Part shown: positions 1-7,836 of the stretch, one piece after another
How positions within the stretch are numbered: position 1 is the stretch's first letter
How the letters are laid out: each line of letters begins with the position of its first letter
Assembly: GCA_949297185.1 (NCBI GenBank)
Contig: CASFRM010000002.1
Location: 1-64,000 of the forward strand
Direction of reading: 5' to 3'
Length of the DNA stretch: 64,000 bases
Origin: an uncultured Pseudomonadota bacterium
Lineage (GTDB): Bacteria > Pseudomonadota > Alphaproteobacteria > RF32 > CAG-239
The notes under the pieces: generated by a model
The model's database searches: none
What the model saw: only the letters and a program-made list of their open reading frames with translations
Told to the model about the DNA's origin: nothing
Made by a program: the position numbers and the translations under genes

Positions 1-23
1 GTCATGAAAACAAAAAGAAATAA
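1..23 (+). CDS. 3' end of upstream ribosomal gene, probably rplB (partial)
   Basis: Only the last few codons are in the window. In the third frame the bases read His-Glu-Asn-Lys-Lys-Lys and stop with TAA at 21-23, directly before the GGAG ribosome site of rpsS. A lysine-rich tail fits ribosomal protein L2, whose gene precedes rpsS in the S10 operon, but too little is present to identify it from sequence. Another frame stops at 34-36, overlapping the rpsS start, and cannot be excluded. Confidence 0.35.
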
Positions 24-35
24 GGAGAAACGCTA

Positions 36-314
36 ATGACACGTTCCGTATGGAAAGGGCCGTTTGTTGATGGCTATCTTCTGAAAAAAGCTGAGGCTGT
101 TAAAGCTTCTAAACGTAACGAAGTGATTAAAATTTGGTCTCGCCGTTCAACAATGTTGCCGCAATTTGTCGGTTTGACATTCGGTGTACATAATGGTCAC
201 AAGTTCATCCCGGTATTGGTTACCGAGGATATGATTGGTCACAAATTCGGTGAGTTTGCTCCGACCCGTACTTTCTACGGTCACGCTGCAGACAAGAAAG
301 CTAAGAGAGGTTAA
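36..314 (+). CDS. rpsS: 30S ribosomal protein S19
   Basis: S19 lies in the head of the small subunit, partners S13 and contacts 16S rRNA. The 92-residue product is the usual length and shows the family opening Thr-Arg-Ser-Val-Trp-Lys-Gly-Pro and the C-terminal motif [16 protein letters not shown] at 23-26 is well placed before the ATG. rplV starts two bases after the stop, so the pair is surely co-transcribed and probably translationally coupled. Confidence 0.98.
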   Translation: MTRSVWKGPFVDGYLLKKAEAVKASKRNEVIKIWSRRSTMLPQFVGLTFGVHNGHKFIPVLVTEDMIGHKFGEFAPTRTFYGHAADKKAKRG

Positions 315-316
315 TA

Positions 317-691
317 ATGAGTAAAGCTAAAAGTACAAGAAGAGTAGAGGCTAACGAGGCTATGGCCGTTTGCCATTCTATTCGTACCTCTCCGCGTAAG
401 TTGAATTTGGTGGCTCAATCTATTCGTGGCTTGAGTGCATCTAAGGCTGTTGCCGAACTCAGCTTTTCGAAGAAAAGAATCGCTAAAACAGCTTTGGCTG
501 TATTGCAATCTGCAATCGCCAATGCCGAGAATAATCACCAACTCAATATCGACAAACTCTTTGTTAAAGAAGCTTATGTCGGTAAGGGTTTAGTTATGAA
601 ACGTATGCACGCTCGTGGTCGCGGTAGAGGAGCAAGAGTTTTGAAACCCTTCTCTAACATGACTGTAGTTGTTGCAGAGCGTGGGGAGTAA
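317..691 (+). CDS. rplV: 50S ribosomal protein L22
   Basis: L22 lines the peptide exit tunnel and binds 23S rRNA early in assembly. The 124-residue product has the core [14 protein letters not shown] and the C-terminal beta-hairpin region [13 protein letters not shown] that reaches into the tunnel. It carries about ten extra N-terminal residues compared with the shortest homologues; the ATG directly after rpsS was kept because no better start is evident. The TAA is four bases before the rpsC ATG. Confidence 0.97.
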   Translation: MSKAKSTRRVEANEAMAVCHSIRTSPRKLNLVAQSIRGLSASKAVAELSFSKKRIAKTALAVLQSAIANAENNHQLNIDKLFVKEAYVGKGLVMKRMHARGRGRGARVLKPFSNMTVVVAERGE

Positions 692-695
692 TCTA

Positions 696-1315
696 ATGGG
701 ACAAAAAGTAAATCCTACCAGTCTTCGTCTTGGAGTTAACCGTACTTGGGACTCTCGTTGGTATGCTGATGACAAATATGCAGATTACCTTCACGTATCA
801 GCAAGATTGTTATTGAACGTCCTGCCAAAAAAGCCAGAGTTACAATTCATTCTGCAAGACCCGGTGTTATAATTGGTAAAAAAGGTCAAGATATTGAAGG
901 CTTGAGAAAAGAAATTCAAAAAATGACCGATTCAGAAGTTCAATTGAACATCGTTGAAGTTAGAAAACCTGAGTTGGACGCACAATTGGTTGCAGATTCA
1001 GTTGCTCAACAGTTGGAACGCCGTGTGGCTTTCCGTCGTGCAATGAAGCGCGTTATGCAGTCAGCTTTGCGTTTGGGTGCAGAAGGTATTAAGGTTGCTT
1101 GCTCTGGTCGTTTGGGCGGCGCTGAAATTGCCAGAACCGAACACTACCGTGAAGGCAGAGTTCCTTTGCACACTTTGCGTGCTGACATCGATTATGCTAC
1201 CTCAACCGCTCATACAACTTATGGTGCCTGCGGCGTTAAAGTTTGGATCTATAAAGGCGAAATCATGGCTCACGATCCGATGGCTCAGGACAAAAAGTTG
1301 GCTGAACAGAAATAA
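696..1315 (+). pseudogene. rpsC: 30S ribosomal protein S3, reading frame broken by an apparent internal deletion
   Basis: S3 is an essential 30S head protein at the mRNA entry channel. The N-terminal 33 residues (start MGQKVNP) read from 696 to about 794; the rest of S3, including the KH motif GVIIGKKG and the C-terminal [10 protein letters not shown], is in another frame from about 797 to the stop at 1315. Compared with the E. coli protein as I remember it, about 16-17 residues between the two parts are absent, equal to roughly 49 bases, which is not a multiple of three. The rest is fully conserved, so an assembly or consensus error is more likely than real loss of an essential single-copy gene. 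Confidence 0.9.
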
Positions 1316-1328
1316 TAGGTGAATAGAA

Positions 1329-1757
1329 ATGTTAAGTCCGAAAAGATTAAAATTCCGCAAGCAGCACAAAGGCCGTATTCACGGCATGGCTAAAGGCGGT
1401 GCAGAATTGAGTTTTGGTTCATACGGCTTAAAGGCTTTGACACCTGATCGCATTACCGCTCGTCAGATTGAGGCTGCTCGTCGTGCGATTACTCGTGAAA
1501 TGAAAAGACTTGGTCAGTTGTGGATCAGAATTTTCCCTGATGTTCCGGTGTCGGATAAACCGGCTGAGGTTCGTATGGGTAAAGGTAAAGGTTCTGTTGA
1601 GTTCTGGGTTGCCAGAGTTAAACCGGGTCGTATTTTGTTTGAGTGCGGAGGCATTGATGAAGCTACTGCTCGTCAGGCTTTGGCTCTCGGCGCTGCAAAA
1701 TTGCCCATTAAAACCAAGTTTGTGAAAAAACTTAATTCAGAACTGGGAGCAGAATAA
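1329..1757 (+). CDS. rplP: 50S ribosomal protein L16
   Basis: L16 organises the A-site side of the large subunit and contacts 5S and 23S rRNA. The 142-residue product is close to the usual length and contains [11 protein letters not shown] near the N-terminus, [12 protein letters not shown] in the middle and [18 protein letters not shown], all typical of L16. Its stop overlaps the rpmC ATG by one base (TAATG), so L29 translation is probably coupled to L16. Confidence 0.98.
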   Translation: MLSPKRLKFRKQHKGRIHGMAKGGAELSFGSYGLKALTPDRITARQIEAARRAITREMKRLGQLWIRIFPDVPVSDKPAEVRMGKGKGSVEFWVARVKPGRILFECGGIDEATARQALALGAAKLPIKTKFVKKLNSELGAE

Positions 1758-1951
1758 TGGTAAAAACTAAAGATCTTCGTGCTATGAGCCTGGATGAATT
1801 GGAAGCTAAATTGCTCGAATGCAAAAAAGAACAATTTAACTTGAGAGTTCAACAGTCTACCGGACAATTGCAAAACACAGCTCAGCTGGCAAAAGTTCGT
1901 AAAGAAGTAGCCAAAATCAACACGCTCATCACTGAGCGCAAGAAGAATTAG
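1757..1951 (+). CDS. rpmC: 50S ribosomal protein L29
   Basis: L29 is a small two-helix protein by the exit tunnel that helps form the docking site for trigger factor and SRP. The 64 residues show the family pattern of an early Leu-Arg segment followed by [15 protein letters not shown] and a C-terminal helix with [13 protein letters not shown]. It has no spacer from rplP, the usual neighbour. Confidence 0.97.
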   Translation: MVKTKDLRAMSLDELEAKLLECKKEQFNLRVQQSTGQLQNTAQLAKVRKEVAKINTLITERKKN

Positions 1952-1968
1952 ACTTGAGGAGAAATATT

Positions 1969-2205
1969 ATGCCTAAAAGAATTCTTCAAGGTGTTGTTGT
2001 GAGTGATAAACAGGACAAAACTGTCGTGGTCAGCGTAGAGCGTCAGATTATGCACCCTGTTTACAAGAAGTTCATCAAGAAAAGCAAAAAATATGCTGCT
2101 CATGATGAAAACAATCAGTTCAAAGTCGGTGATACCGTTCGCATTGAAGAATGCGCTCCGAAGTCAAAGACAAAGACTTGGACTGTAATCGTTGATAACG
2201 CCTAA
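1969..2205 (+). CDS. rpsQ: 30S ribosomal protein S17
   Basis: S17 is an OB-fold protein that binds the 5' domain of 16S rRNA. The ATG at 1969 was preferred to an in-frame TTG at 1954 because GGAG at 1957-1960 spaces correctly to it and the protein then begins MPKRILQG as in homologues. The 78 residues include [14 protein letters not shown], the HPVYKKF region and [11 protein letters not shown], all diagnostic. Confidence 0.97.
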   Translation: MPKRILQGVVVSDKQDKTVVVSVERQIMHPVYKKFIKKSKKYAAHDENNQFKVGDTVRIEECAPKSKTKTWTVIVDNA

Positions 2206-2223
2206 GAGAAAAGGAATTAGAAA

Positions 2224-2555
2224 ATGATACAGATGCAAACCAACCTCGATGTCGCCGACAACTCTGGTGCTCGTGAATGCACGCCTCTGTTGGCGATGTT
2301 ATTGTAGTGTCGATTAAAGACGCTATTCCAAAGGGTCGTGTGAAGAAAGGTGATGTTCATAAAGCCGTTATCGTTCGTACGGCTTCGGACATCAGACGCA
2401 AAGACGGATCTGTAATCCGCTTTGATAAAAATGCTGCTGTTCTCATTAATAAAGACGGTGAGCCAATCGGTACTCGTATCTTTGGCCCTGTTACCAGAGA
2501 ACTCAGAAACAAGAAATTTATGAAAATTATTTCATTAGCACCGGAGGTATTATAA
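2224..2555 (+). pseudogene. rplN: 50S ribosomal protein L14, reading frame broken by an apparent internal deletion
   Basis: L14 contacts 16S rRNA at an intersubunit bridge. The start at 2224 reads [18 protein letters not shown] and then leaves frame. From about 2280 another frame resumes with [10 protein letters not shown] and runs to a normal C-terminus ending in [10 protein letters not shown]. Against remembered E. coli L14, about 13 residues (the VMCIKVLGGS region) are missing, near 37 bases, so the frame is lost. The lesion resembles that in rpsC and is best explained as a sequence or assembly fault in an essential gene. The stop overlaps the rplX ATG by one base. Confidence 0.9.
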
Positions 2556-2863
2556 TGCCTAAGTTAAAAATTAAAAAGGGCGACCAAGTTGTCGTTTTGT
2601 CAGGTAATGACAAGGGCAAAACTGGTGAAGTTTTGAAAGCAATGCCGAAAGAGAACAAAGTGGTTGTTCAAGGTGTTAACTTGGTGAAAAGACATACCAA
2701 GCCGAGCCAGACCAACCCCGGCGGTATTGTTACCAAAGAAGCACCCGTTAATGTATCTAATGTAGCTTTTGCCAAAGACGGTAAAGCAACCAAAATCGGA
2801 TACAAAGAAGTTAACGGTAAAAAAGTGCGCGTTGCTCGTAAAACCGGTGAAGTAATCGATTAA
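2555..2863 (+). CDS. rplX: 50S ribosomal protein L24
   Basis: L24 starts large-subunit assembly by binding the 5' end of 23S rRNA. The 102-residue product begins with [20 protein letters not shown], the KOW motif, and continues with [17 protein letters not shown], both signature segments. It overlaps rplN by one base and its own stop region leads straight into the ribosome site of rplE. Confidence 0.98.
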   Translation: MPKLKIKKGDQVVVLSGNDKGKTGEVLKAMPKENKVVVQGVNLVKRHTKPSQTNPGGIVTKEAPVNVSNVAFAKDGKATKIGYKEVNGKKVRVARKTGEVID

Positions 2864-2877
2864 TGGGAGAAAAATTT

Positions 2878-3417
2878 ATGGCAAATTTTGAAGATTTATA
2901 CAATCAAGTCATAAAAAAATCTCTTGTGGAAAAATTCGGTTACACCAACCCACATGAGATTCCGAAATTGACAAAGATTGTTTTGAATATCGGTGTAGGT
3001 GATGCCGTTACCGATAAGAAAAAACTGAACAATGCCGTTGAGGAACTCGCTTTGATCGCCGGTCAAAAACCGGTTGTTACCACAGCGCGTAAATCAATCG
3101 CTACCTTTAAGGTAAGAGAAGGCATGCCGATCGGATGCAAAGTTACTTTGCGTTCTACAAGAATGTATGAATTCTTGGAAAGATTGGTAAATATGGCTTT
3201 GCCGCGTGTAAGAGATTTTCACGGTATTTCCGGTAAAAATTTCGACGGCAGAGGCAACTTCGCTTTCGGTATTAAAGAGCAAATAATCTTCCCGGAAATC
3301 AACTATGATAAAGTTGAAAATATCAGAGGTATGGATATCTGCATTTGCACTTCTGCTAAAACCGATGAAGAAGCTAAAGCTCTTTTGACCGGATTTAACC
3401 TGCCTTATAAGAAATAG
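2878..3417 (+). CDS. rplE: 50S ribosomal protein L5
   Basis: L5 binds 5S rRNA and forms the central protuberance. The ATG at 2878 is preferred to one at 2863 because GGGAGA at 2865-2870 is then correctly placed and the protein begins MANFEDLYN like relatives. The product is 179 residues, as usual, with [36 protein letters not shown] and the C-terminal [16 protein letters not shown]. Confidence 0.97.
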   Translation: MANFEDLYNQVIKKSLVEKFGYTNPHEIPKLTKIVLNIGVGDAVTDKKKLNNAVEELALIAGQKPVVTTARKSIATFKVREGMPIGCKVTLRSTRMYEFLERLVNMALPRVRDFHGISGKNFDGRGNFAFGIKEQIIFPEINYDKVENIRGMDICICTSAKTDEEAKALLTGFNLPYKK

Positions 3418-3429
3418 TGGAGAGATCAC

Positions 3430-3735
3430 ATGGCAAAAACAAGTTCAGTTTACAGAAACTTGAAAAGAGCTAAAATGGCGGAGAAATATGCTTCCCGTCG
3501 TAATAAGCTCAAAAAGATAGTTATGGATAAAACCATCTCTCCGGAAGAGAGATTCCAAGCTACTTTGAAATTGGCTGAGATGCCTCGCAACTCTGCAAAA
3601 AACAGATACAGAAATCGTTGCAGATTGACCGGTCGTTCTCGTGGTGTTTATCGGAAATTCGGTTTGTCTCGTGTTGAATTACGCGATATGGCAAGCTTTG
3701 GTGAAATTCCGGGTTTGGTTAAATCAAGCTGGTAG
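3430..3735 (+). CDS. rpsN: 30S ribosomal protein S14
   Basis: S14 sits in the 30S head beside S3 and S10. At 101 residues it is the long, zinc-free form (E. coli type) without the paired CxxC motifs of the short form. [21 protein letters not shown] and the ending PGLVKSSW are diagnostic. A GGAGA ribosome site overlaps the rplE stop region. Confidence 0.98.
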   Translation: MAKTSSVYRNLKRAKMAEKYASRRNKLKKIVMDKTISPEERFQATLKLAEMPRNSAKNRYRNRCRLTGRSRGVYRKFGLSRVELRDMASFGEIPGLVKSSW

Positions 3736-3747
3736 GGAGATTCGAAT

Positions 3748-4146
3748 ATGTCAATGACAGATCCTTTGGGCGATATGCTCACACGCATTAGAAACGCACA
3801 AAGAGCAAAGAAGAGTGAAGTCGTATCACCTGCTTCTCGCTTGCGTGAAAATGTATTGGAAGTTTTGAAAAAAGAGGGATACATCTTGGGTTATGAAAAA
3901 TCCAACGTTCGTCCCGGTGTTGATGAACTTCACATTAAATTGAAGTATCATGAAGGTGCTTCGGTTATTACGGAAATCTTCCGTGTTTCTACTCCGGGTA
4001 GAAGAGTTTATTCTTCGGTTAAAGATTTGCCCAGAGTTTATAACGGATTGGGTATTTCCATTATTTCAACTCCGCAAGGTGTTATGAGCGATAACGAAGC
4101 TCGTAAAGCCAATGTCGGCGGCGAAATTTTGTGCCAGGTATTTTAA
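3748..4146 (+). CDS. rpsH: 30S ribosomal protein S8
   Basis: S8 binds helix 21 of 16S rRNA and in many bacteria represses the spc operon. The 132-residue protein has the opening [14 protein letters not shown] and the C-terminal [28 protein letters not shown]. There are two in-frame ATGs, at 3748 and 3754; GGGAGA at 3735-3740 supports the first slightly better by spacing. Confidence 0.97.
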   Translation: MSMTDPLGDMLTRIRNAQRAKKSEVVSPASRLRENVLEVLKKEGYILGYEKSNVRPGVDELHIKLKYHEGASVITEIFRVSTPGRRVYSSVKDLPRVYNGLGISIISTPQGVMSDNEARKANVGGEILCQVF

Positions 4147-4161
4147 GGGGAGGATAACGAT

Positions 4162-4698
4162 ATGTCTAGAGTTGGAAAATATCCGGTTATTGTTCCCGAT
4201 GGCGTTACTGTTACCGTTGAGACCGGTAATGTTTCGGTTAAAGGTAAGAACGGCGAGTTGTCTTGCCATTATGATGCCGATCATGTTTCGGTTGTTTTGG
4301 ATGGTAACAAAGTTGTAGTTTCTCCTAAAGCTGAGACTAAAAAGGCTCGCGTTTTGTGGGGTACTACAAGAGCTAACATTAACACTTTGGTTAAAGGTGT
4401 TCATGACGGCTTTACTAAAGAATTGGAACTGGTTGGCGTTGGTTATAAAGCCCGCGTTGAAGGTAATAATTTGGTATTGTCTTTGGGTTATTCTCACGAT
4501 GTTAAAATCGAAACTCCTAAAGGTTTGAAAATTACCTGTGCTTCTCCGACACAAATCAGTATCTTTGGTGCAGATAAACAACTTGTCGGTCAAACTGCTT
4601 CGGAAATTCGCGAGTGGAGAAGACCTGAACCTTACAAAGGTAAAGGTATTAAATATGTAGGCGAATATATCCGTCGTAAAGAAGGCAAGAAGAAATAA
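4162..4698 (+). CDS. rplF: 50S ribosomal protein L6
   Basis: L6 lies near the factor-binding centre of the large subunit. The 178-residue product begins MSRVGKYPV and has the two-fold alpha/beta repeat, with LELVGVGYKARVEGN in the middle and RRPEPYKGKGIKYVGE near the end, the standard L6 signature. GGGGAGG at 4147-4153 is a strong ribosome site. Confidence 0.98.
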   Translation: MSRVGKYPVIVPDGVTVTVETGNVSVKGKNGELSCHYDADHVSVVLDGNKVVVSPKAETKKARVLWGTTRANINTLVKGVHDGFTKELELVGVGYKARVEGNNLVLSLGYSHDVKIETPKGLKITCASPTQISIFGADKQLVGQTASEIREWRRPEPYKGKGIKYVGEYIRRKEGKKK

Positions 4699-4710
4699 GG
4701 ATAAATAAAT

Positions 4711-5073
4711 ATGAGTACACCAAAAGAATTGTTTGAAAAGAGAAAAGGCCGTGTTCGGTCTGCTCTGAAAAAAGCTGCTAACGGAAAAATGAGATTGTCC
4801 GTTTTCCGCAGCGGTAAACATATGTATGCTCAGATTATCGATGACACTAAAGGTGTAACGGTTGCTTCGGCCTCTACTTTGGATAAAGAAGTTAGAGACA
4901 GTTTGAAAAAAACTGCCAATATCGAAGCTGCTAGCTTCGTTGGTAAGTTGGTTGCCGAAAGAGCTGTTAAGTCGGGCGTAAGTGAAGTGGTCTTTGATCG
5001 CGGCGGTTATATCTATCATGGTCGCGTAAAGGCTTTGGCTGATGCAGCACGCAGTGCTGGTTTGAAATTCTAA
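4711..5073 (+). CDS. rplR: 50S ribosomal protein L18
   Basis: L18 binds 5S rRNA with L5. The 120-residue product carries the basic N-terminus, [18 protein letters not shown], and the C-terminal [21 protein letters not shown], both typical. It follows rplF after 12 bases in the normal spc-operon order. Confidence 0.98.
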   Translation: MSTPKELFEKRKGRVRSALKKAANGKMRLSVFRSGKHMYAQIIDDTKGVTVASASTLDKEVRDSLKKTANIEAASFVGKLVAERAVKSGVSEVVFDRGGYIYHGRVKALADAARSAGLKF

Positions 5074-5085
5074 GGGAGAGTAAAA

Positions 5086-5658
5086 ATGGCACAACAAGCT
5101 GTAGAACAACGTCGTAATAATAAGACTGAGAAAAAAGAAGAATTGGTTGAAAAACTGGTTCATGTAAACCGCGTTGCCAAAACCGTTAAAGGCGGTCGCA
5201 CAATGTCTTTTGCTGCGGTTGTCGTTGTCGGTGACCAAAAAGGTCGCGTAGGTTACGGTTCGGGTAAAGCTTCGGAAGTTCCGGAAGCTATTACCAAAGC
5301 TACAAACGAAGCTAAGAGAAATATGATTCGTATTCCTCTTCGTGAAGGCAGAACTTTACACCACGATGTGTCTGGTCGTTTCGGTGCAGGTAAAGTTTAT
5401 TTGAGAACTGCTCCTGCCGGTACCGGTGTTATCGCCGGCGGTCCGATGCGTGCGGTATTTGAAGTTTTGGGCGTACAAGATGTAGTTGCTAAATCTGTAG
5501 GTTCTAATAACCCCTACAACATGATTAAAGCTACATTCAACGCTCTTGAATCAATTAATTCGCCGAGAATGGTTGCTGCTAAGCGCGGTAAAAAAGTCGG
5601 TGATATTGTTTCTCGTCGTGAAAACACCGGTGCTAAATCGGTAGCAGAGGAGGCTTAA
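5086..5658 (+). CDS. rpsE: 30S ribosomal protein S5
   Basis: S5 is needed for decoding fidelity and mRNA unwinding. The 190-residue product has the double-stranded RNA-binding domain ([19 protein letters not shown]) and the C-terminal domain with [23 protein letters not shown]. It has about 20 more N-terminal residues than E. coli S5, common in alphaproteobacteria. GGGAG precedes the ATG. Confidence 0.97.
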   Translation: MAQQAVEQRRNNKTEKKEELVEKLVHVNRVAKTVKGGRTMSFAAVVVVGDQKGRVGYGSGKASEVPEAITKATNEAKRNMIRIPLREGRTLHHDVSGRFGAGKVYLRTAPAGTGVIAGGPMRAVFEVLGVQDVVAKSVGSNNPYNMIKATFNALESINSPRMVAAKRGKKVGDIVSRRENTGAKSVAEEA

Positions 5659-5661
5659 TCA

Positions 5662-5844
5662 ATGGCTAAGAAAACTATTAAAGTTACGCAAATTGCAAGC
5701 CCGATCGGTAAACCTAAAGATCAAAGAGCTACTTTGATTGGTCTTGGCTTGAACAAGATGCACAAAGTTTCTGAGCTTGAAGATACTCCGTCAGTTCGCG
5801 GAATGATTAGAAAAGTTCAGCACTTGGTTAAGGTTGAAGAATAA
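5662..5844 (+). CDS. rpmD: 50S ribosomal protein L30
   Basis: L30 is a small alpha/beta protein of the large subunit. The 60 residues show [24 protein letters not shown] and end in [11 protein letters not shown], typical of bacterial L30. It starts three bases after rpsE. A large hairpin begins directly after its stop codon and separates it from rplO. Confidence 0.97.
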   Translation: MAKKTIKVTQIASPIGKPKDQRATLIGLGLNKMHKVSELEDTPSVRGMIRKVQHLVKVEE

Positions 5845-5845
5845 T

Positions 5846-5951
5846 AAAAGTTTGCAAAGGAGGTGTCATACTAGGATTTTTTTCACTTGTGTAGCTATTG
5901 GTACACCGCGTTCAAAAAATCCGTCGTAGCACATCTCCTTATCAAACTTTT
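5846..5951. repeat. Long imperfect hairpin between rpmD and rplO
   Basis: The 5' arm (5846-about 5883) and the 3' arm (about 5913-5951) are near-perfect reverse complements. Shared blocks are AAAAGTTTG, AAGGAG and GGATTTTTT, with a few mismatches. The internal loop can itself pair through GTGTA and TACAC. It does not end in a clean terminator T-run. It could be an RNA processing or translational control structure in the operon transcript, or a miniature inverted-repeat element. No second copy was noticed in this window. Confidence 0.75.
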
Positions 5952-5986
5952 GTGGGATAGTTCATTATTTGATTAGGATTAAAACA

Positions 5987-6442
5987 ATGAAACTCAATGA
6001 AATTAGAGATAACGAAGGTGCCAGAAAGCCTCGCAAACGCGTAGCCCGCGGTATCGGTAGTGGTTCTGGTAAAACCGCAGGTCGCGGCCAAAAAGGTCAG
6101 AAGTCTCGTTCGGGTGTTGCCGTAAACGGTTTTGAAGGCGGTCAAATGCCTATCTACCGCAGACTTCCGAAACGCGGTTTTAAAAATCACTTTGCCAAAG
6201 AGTTTGCAGTGGTTAATTTGGATACCATTCAAAAGGCTGTTGATGCCGGAAAGTTGAATGCCGAAGATATTAATGTTGAGGCATTGCTTAACGCCGGTAT
6301 TATCAGCAAAAAGTTGGACGGTGTACGTTTATTGGCCAGAGGTGCTATCACTTCTAAGGTTAATGTTAGCGTTAACTCGGCTTCGAAATCAGCTGTTGCT
6401 GCAGTTGAAAAAGCCGGCGGTGAAGTTAATGTCGTAGCCTAA
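5987..6442 (+). CDS. rplO: 50S ribosomal protein L15
   Basis: L15 is a late-assembly large-subunit protein. The start at 5987 gives [14 protein letters not shown], as in homologues; an upstream in-frame ATT at 5969 has no support. The 151-residue product has [23 protein letters not shown] reduced here to its key part [15 protein letters not shown], and [15 protein letters not shown]. It is followed by a terminator rather than by secY, which is unusual for this operon. Confidence 0.97.
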   Translation: MKLNEIRDNEGARKPRKRVARGIGSGSGKTAGRGQKGQKSRSGVAVNGFEGGQMPIYRRLPKRGFKNHFAKEFAVVNLDTIQKAVDAGKLNAEDINVEALLNAGIISKKLDGVRLLARGAITSKVNVSVNSASKSAVAAVEKAGGEVNVVA

Positions 6443-6464
6443 GACTTTGGTTTGAAACAAATAT

Positions 6465-6496
6465 AAAAGCGGTTCATGAAAATGAGCCGCTTTTTT
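6465..6496 (+). terminator. Terminator after rplO
   Basis: A hairpin with stem GCGGTTCAT/ATGAGCCGC and loop GAAA is followed by six T and preceded by four A, so it may work in both directions. A stem-identical copy with the reverse-complement loop lies at 10351-10383. Confidence 0.88.
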
Positions 6497-6558
6497 GTTG
6501 CATAAAATGGTGATTTATGCAGGAATGGAGTCAAGAGGGTCTGTTGATAGACAGTATA

Positions 6559-6604
6559 AAAATATCCCCTCATTGTCGGTTTTGACAAGGAGGGGATATT
6601 TTTA
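6559..6604 (-). terminator. Terminator of the acetyltransferase gene
   Basis: AATATCCCCTC and GAGGGGATATT (6561-6571 and 6590-6600) pair across a loop of about 18 bases and are flanked by A and T runs. It lies at the 3' end of the minus-strand gene at 6602-7297 and overlaps its stop. Confidence 0.8.
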
Positions 6605-7297
6605 TAAAGCTAGTTCATAATTGTGCCTGTGAGCCAGGATTTTGAAGCCAAACTTGGCATAAATCTTTTGGCTCTTCGGTCCGGCACTTAAAACAAATTT
6701 TGTGTGTCCGGTACTAATTTCTTGGTTTATGACATAAGCAACAAGTGCTCGTGATAGACCAAGATTTTGGAACTGTGGGGTGACACCGACCCATGCAATC
6801 AAATTAGCAGCACTGCCTTGCGAGAGTTCAATAACTCCGGCAGGATTTCCGTCAATGTATCCGATATACTTACGGCACTTTGGTGTAAGTTCATCAACAT
6901 AAAGGGATTCAGTCAATCTTTTGACATCGGGTTGCATTTGAAATGCGTCACCTACCACCTGGCAAAAACAATCAATATCTGGTTTGTTTTGCATAAGTTT
7001 GATGTCAAAGTTGGTTTTTGCTTGCAAGGGCTGATTGGTTTCTAAAATCATAGATACCGTTTCGCCGCTAAAGGTTAGGTTTGGCGAAGAAAAGCAACAT
7101 GGATTGTCGCAGGTAACATTGATTTTAATACCTTTGAAGTGTCTATGCAGAAACTCCAGCTCGGTTCTGTCAAACTTGTTGCAGTGAGCAACATTTAGTC
7201 CGGCAATTTGCGGGTCGTTCCACAGTACCAGAAACATATTTTCGGTTTCAATTACCTTAAAGCCTGATTTGAGTTTATTTTTATAAACTTCAAACAC
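6602..7297 (-). CDS. GNAT-family N-acetyltransferase
   Basis: A 231-residue protein whose C-terminal half (about 130-231) looks like a GNAT domain, with the acetyl-CoA loop region GVTPQFQNLGLSRAL and a following YAKFGFK, the usual strand and helix near the C-terminus. The N-terminal half is not recognised and has a Cys-Cys pair (NPCCFSS). The substrate cannot be told. It lies on the opposite strand inside the DNA that splits rplO from secY and has its own terminator. Confidence 0.75.
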   Translation of the reverse strand: MFEVYKNKLKSGFKVIETENMFLVLWNDPQIAGLNVAHCNKFDRTELEFLHRHFKGIKINVTCDNPCCFSSPNLTFSGETVSMILETNQPLQAKTNFDIKLMQNKPDIDCFCQVVGDAFQMQPDVKRLTESLYVDELTPKCRKYIGYIDGNPAGVIELSQGSAANLIAWVGVTPQFQNLGLSRALVAYVINQEISTGHTKFVLSAGPKSQKIYAKFGFKILAHRHNYELAL

Positions 7298-7540
7298 TGT
7301 TTCTTGGAATATGTTCTTTTTCTTAATTTAATAAATTTATTGGTTTATGGGGGGATGGCAATTTAAATTTTGTCAAAAATCAAGTTAAATGTTTAAATGC
7401 TGAATGTTGAATAATCGCTAATTCTCAAATGGTTATTTGGTACCGTGCAAAAAAATAAAAATGCTTTATTGTTTTTTGCGGATAATTTGTCTATTTTTCT
7501 GTTTACTAAATCTTAAACTTGTGTTATTATGATATTACAG
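7298..7540. other. AT-rich intergenic region, probable divergent promoter area
   Basis: No open frame of note. It separates the minus-strand acetyltransferase from the structured region that begins at 7541. TATGAT at 7529-7534 is a possible -10 box for transcription of that region, but no convincing -35 box lies at the right distance. Confidence 0.4.
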
Positions 7541-7787
7541 AGATGCTTAAAAAGTATCTTTGTAAGCACCGAAAGGTGCGGAGCCTTCATAAGCTCTTTG
7601 TTGTGTACGGCGTCCTAGGCAACGTCGTTATTTGGCAGATGTCGGGAGCATCGCCAAAAATGTCCCCGCTGTAAAAAGGCCGGGGAGCCTTGGGCGTATG
7701 TTCAGAAACAGCGGCTGCCTACGTAGAGCCACACTGTTTTAAAGGCCTAAGGGATCTTTTTACACAACAAGATTTATGAACTCTCCG
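7541..7787 (+). ncRNA. Candidate structured RNA upstream of the 831-codon orphan gene
   Basis: No open frame is credible here, but base-pairing is dense. Small hairpins lie at 7541-7559 and 7566-7579 (GCACC-GAAA-GGTGC, a GNRA tetraloop). A long closing stem follows: 7580-7583 with 7783-7786, 7586-7592 with about 7773-7780, and 7598-7607 with 7761-7770 (TTGTTGTGTA/TACACAACAA). Inside are hairpins at about 7608-7627, 7631-7659 and 7662-7686. CCGCTGT inside the last can also pair with ACAGCGG at about 7708, giving an alternative or pseudoknot. The region is richer in G and C than its flanks. I looked for RNase P, tmRNA, 6S, SRP and common riboswitch motifs and saw none. It could be a standalone RNA or a long regulatory leader. 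Confidence 0.65.
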
Positions 7788-7815
7788 ACCACCTTTTGGA
7801 AAAGGTGGTTTTTTT
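7788..7815 (+). terminator. Terminator between the structured RNA and the orphan gene
   Basis: ACCACCTTTT (7788-7797) pairs with AAAAGGTGGT (7800-7809) and is followed by six T. It ends about 20 bases before the ATG of the downstream gene, so it either ends an independent RNA or acts as an attenuator. Confidence 0.88.
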
Positions 7816-7836
7816 ATGCGTTTAAGGAGATTAGCA

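Noticed and set aside
4066..5238. 390-codon minus-strand frame opposite rpsH, rplF, rplR and rpsE
   Set aside because: It is antisense to four clear ribosomal protein genes and has a Phe/Ser/Asn-rich composition typical of shadow frames.
5846..5951. Reading the rpmD-rplO hairpin as a plain transcription terminator
   Set aside because: The long arms lack a terminal T-run at the right place and rplO follows without a visible new promoter, so read-through is needed.
7541..7787. RNase P RNA, tmRNA, 6S, SRP RNA or a B12/FMN/TPP/lysine riboswitch
   Set aside because: None of the conserved cores I know (for example GAGGAAAGUC of RNase P, GGAAGGAAGCAG of SRP, the B12 box) is present. The region was kept as an unknown structured RNA.
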